Assembly (NCBI GenBank): GCA_016715065.1
Contig: JADKBN010000031.1
Coordinates: forward strand, 434,001-498,000
Direction: 5' to 3'
Length of the DNA stretch: 64,000 nt
From: Fibrobacterota bacterium
GTDB taxonomy: Bacteria > Fibrobacterota > Fibrobacteria > UBA5070
Shown: piece by piece, positions 62,814 to 64,000 of the stretch
Position numbering within the stretch: the first letter of the stretch is position 1
Layout: every line of letters begins with the position of its first letter
The notes under the pieces: generated by a model
What the model was told of the DNA's origin: nothing
The model's database searches: none
What the model saw: only the letters and a program-made list of their open reading frames with translations
Made by a program: the position numbers and the translations under genes

Positions 62814-64000
62814 ATGAACAAATGGTTGGGTACGATGGCGGCTCTGGTGCTTTCTTCAGGCGTTGGCGCGCAGGCGCTGACCCCGGTGGAAGAGCACGGT
62901 GCCCTCAAGGTGACGGGCTCGAAAATCCTTAACGAAAAAGGCCAGCCGGCGCAGTTGGTCGGGATGAGCCTGTTCTGGTCGGCCTGGTCGGCCCAGTTCT
63001 ACAACCGCCGCACCGTGCACTGGCTTGCCTACGACTGGAAGCTCTCCGTGATCCGCATCGCCATGGGGGTGGAAGGCGGTGGGATGTACCTGGATCCCAA
63101 CAACGGTGCGGAAAAAAACATGCGGATGGTGGACTCCGTGATCCAAGCCTCGGTGGATCTGGGGATCTATGTGGTGGTCGACTGGCATGATCACAACGCG
63201 CCCAACCATCAGACGCAAGCCATCGATTTTTTCCAGAAGGTCGCGCGCAAGTGGGGACATACACCCAATGTGATCTACGAGATCTTCAACGAACCGCACG
63301 GGCCTCAGACCGATGCTGAGGGGAATTCAGAGGATGCTTGGAGCTGGTCCGACGCCATCAAGCCATACTCACAAGCGGTTGTGGATTCCATCCGGGTGAT
63401 CGATCCGGATAACTTGATTCTGATCGGGAACGAAAACTGGGACCAGAGCCCTGCCGCTGCCGCGGCAGACCCGGTCATTGGAAAGAACCTCGCCTACACT
63501 TTGCATTTCTATTCTGGATCGCATGTGGTCAGCGCCTCCAGTGCGGTTCCCAAGGCAACGACAGCCACCTACACCAGCGGCAAGGCGACACTGGCAAAGG
63601 GTGCGGCGCTGTTCATCTCAGAATGGGGCACATCAGACGCCTTAGGGGGCGGTGGCGCGGACAAGAACATCTACTTGCCTCAAGCCAAGGCATGGCTCGA
63701 TTGGGCCCAGACAAACTCCATCAGTTGGTGCAACTGGTCGGTGGTCAACAAATCGGAGTCCTCAGCGGCACTCAAGCCCACCGCCAATCCACTGGGCGCC
63801 TGGAACGACACCGATCTCTCGGCATCGGGCACGTGGGTCCGCCAGCAGATTCTCACCCTCAATGCCAAGTACAGCTTTCCGGAGCCACCGCCAGTGCCGG
63901 TGCGCAAGCCCGACACCACCTTGCTGCCGGGTCGAATCCAGGCGGAAGGTTACACGGCTACCAAAGGGGTCCAGTTCGAGTCCACCACGGATGAAGACGC
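62814..64000 (+). CDS. Secreted GH5 endoglucanase with CBM6-like domain (cut by window end)
   Basis: The gene runs off the right edge; 395 codons are visible. ATG 62814 follows GGGAGGGG. A signal peptide (about 1-21, ending GAQA) leads into a GH5 subfamily 2-type cellulase: NEKGQPAQLVGMSLFWS, then VVVDWHDH, acid/base Glu160 in YEIFNEPHG, the HFYSGSH strand, and nucleophile Glu270 in FISEWGTS. A Pro-rich linker follows (PEPPPVPVRKPD) and then the start of a module with the pattern RIQAEGYTATKGVQFE, typical of CBM6. It should hydrolyse beta-1,4-glucan outside the cell. The remaining CBM and any sorting signal lie beyond the window. Confidence 0.92.
   Translation, partial: MNKWLGTMAALVLSSGVGAQALTPVEEHGALKVTGSKILNEKGQPAQLVGMSLFWSAWSAQFYNRRTVHWLAYDWKLSVIRIAMGVEGGGMYLDPNNGAEKNMRMVDSVIQASVDLGIYVVVDWHDHNAPNHQTQAIDFFQKVARKWGHTPNVIYEIFNEPHGPQTDAEGNSEDAWSWSDAIKPYSQAVVDSIRVIDPDNLILIGNENWDQSPAAAAADPVIGKNLAYTLHFYSGSHVVSASSAVPKATTATYTSGKATLAKGAALFISEWGTSDALGGGGADKNIYLPQAKAWLDWAQTNSISWCNWSVVNKSESSAALKPTANPLGAWNDTDLSASGTWVRQQILTLNAKYSFPEPPPVPVRKPDTTLLPGRIQAEGYTATKGVQFESTTDED

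Overview
The window reads as a piece of a GC-rich, Gram-negative bacterial chromosome. It carries outer-membrane beta-barrels, ExbD and TonB-like envelope proteins, lipopolysaccharide/O-antigen genes, a Wzi-type capsule protein and two GH5 glycosidases, one secreted with a CBM6-like module. The Fibrobacterota are my best guess: AgmX/PglI-like C-terminal modules, a PorV-like protein, an SdhC of the two-haem type, a secreted formylglycine-enzyme-like protein and a cellulase with CBM all fit. This is inference from protein style, not a database result. No tRNA, rRNA, transposase, phage gene or CRISPR array was recognised.

Layout. (1) 225-5972, minus strand: four envelope genes. They are a VIT-VWA protein ending in a TonB/AgmX-like module, an ExbD, an FHA-like/TM protein with the same C-terminal module, and a shorter FHA-like/TM protein; hairpin terminators lie between them. 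(2) 6101-8539: a MurA-type enolpyruvyl transferase with Asp where E. coli has Cys115, then gmd (GDP-mannose dehydratase). (3) 8587-11773: divergent rtcB and rtcR (RNA ligase and its sigma-54 activator). rpoN itself lies at 60366-61856. (4) 11801-15451: a HAD phosphatase, an M20 peptidase and a Wzi-like barrel that appears frameshifted. (5) 15559-23155: a compact operon for a CDP-3,6-dideoxyhexose (rfbF, rfbG, rfbH) plus an SDR, a HAD phosphatase, a thiamine-diphosphate enzyme and an HpcH/HpaI-type aldolase. This suggests a branched CDP-sugar of the yersiniose kind. (6) 23406-39790: GDP-fucose synthase, a FAD mutase-like enzyme, flippase, several glycosyltransferases, Wzz-like and Wzy-like proteins, a GH5 glycosidase, a Wzi-like barrel and an acyltransferase. 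Together they form a complete Wzx/Wzy-type surface polysaccharide locus. (7) 39851-64000: mostly housekeeping and unrelated genes (a secreted FGE-like protein, DUF808, a transpeptidase, aroA, an sdhC without sdhAB, yajQ, rfbB, two tandem paralogous membrane proteins, gamma carbonic anhydrase, a DUF218/DAG-kinase/rimI/PP2C run, an RNase R-like gene, rpoN, a cyclic-nucleotide-binding protein, and a cellulase cut by the window end).

How it works together. rfbF-G-H make a CDP-4-keto-3,6-dideoxyhexose, and the downstream carboligase, reductase and aldolase genes could elaborate it. gmd and fcl make GDP-fucose. The glycosyltransferases build a repeat unit, Wzx flips it, Wzy and Wzz polymerise it, and the GH5 and Wzi proteins trim or anchor the product at the surface. 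RtcR and sigma-54 would drive rtcB.

Sequence quality caution. Three genes (rtcB, the first Wzi-like gene, the RNase R-like gene) each need a single-base change in a homopolymer to restore a full product, and positions 56725-56816 are almost pure G. Assembly error is a serious alternative to biology at these points.
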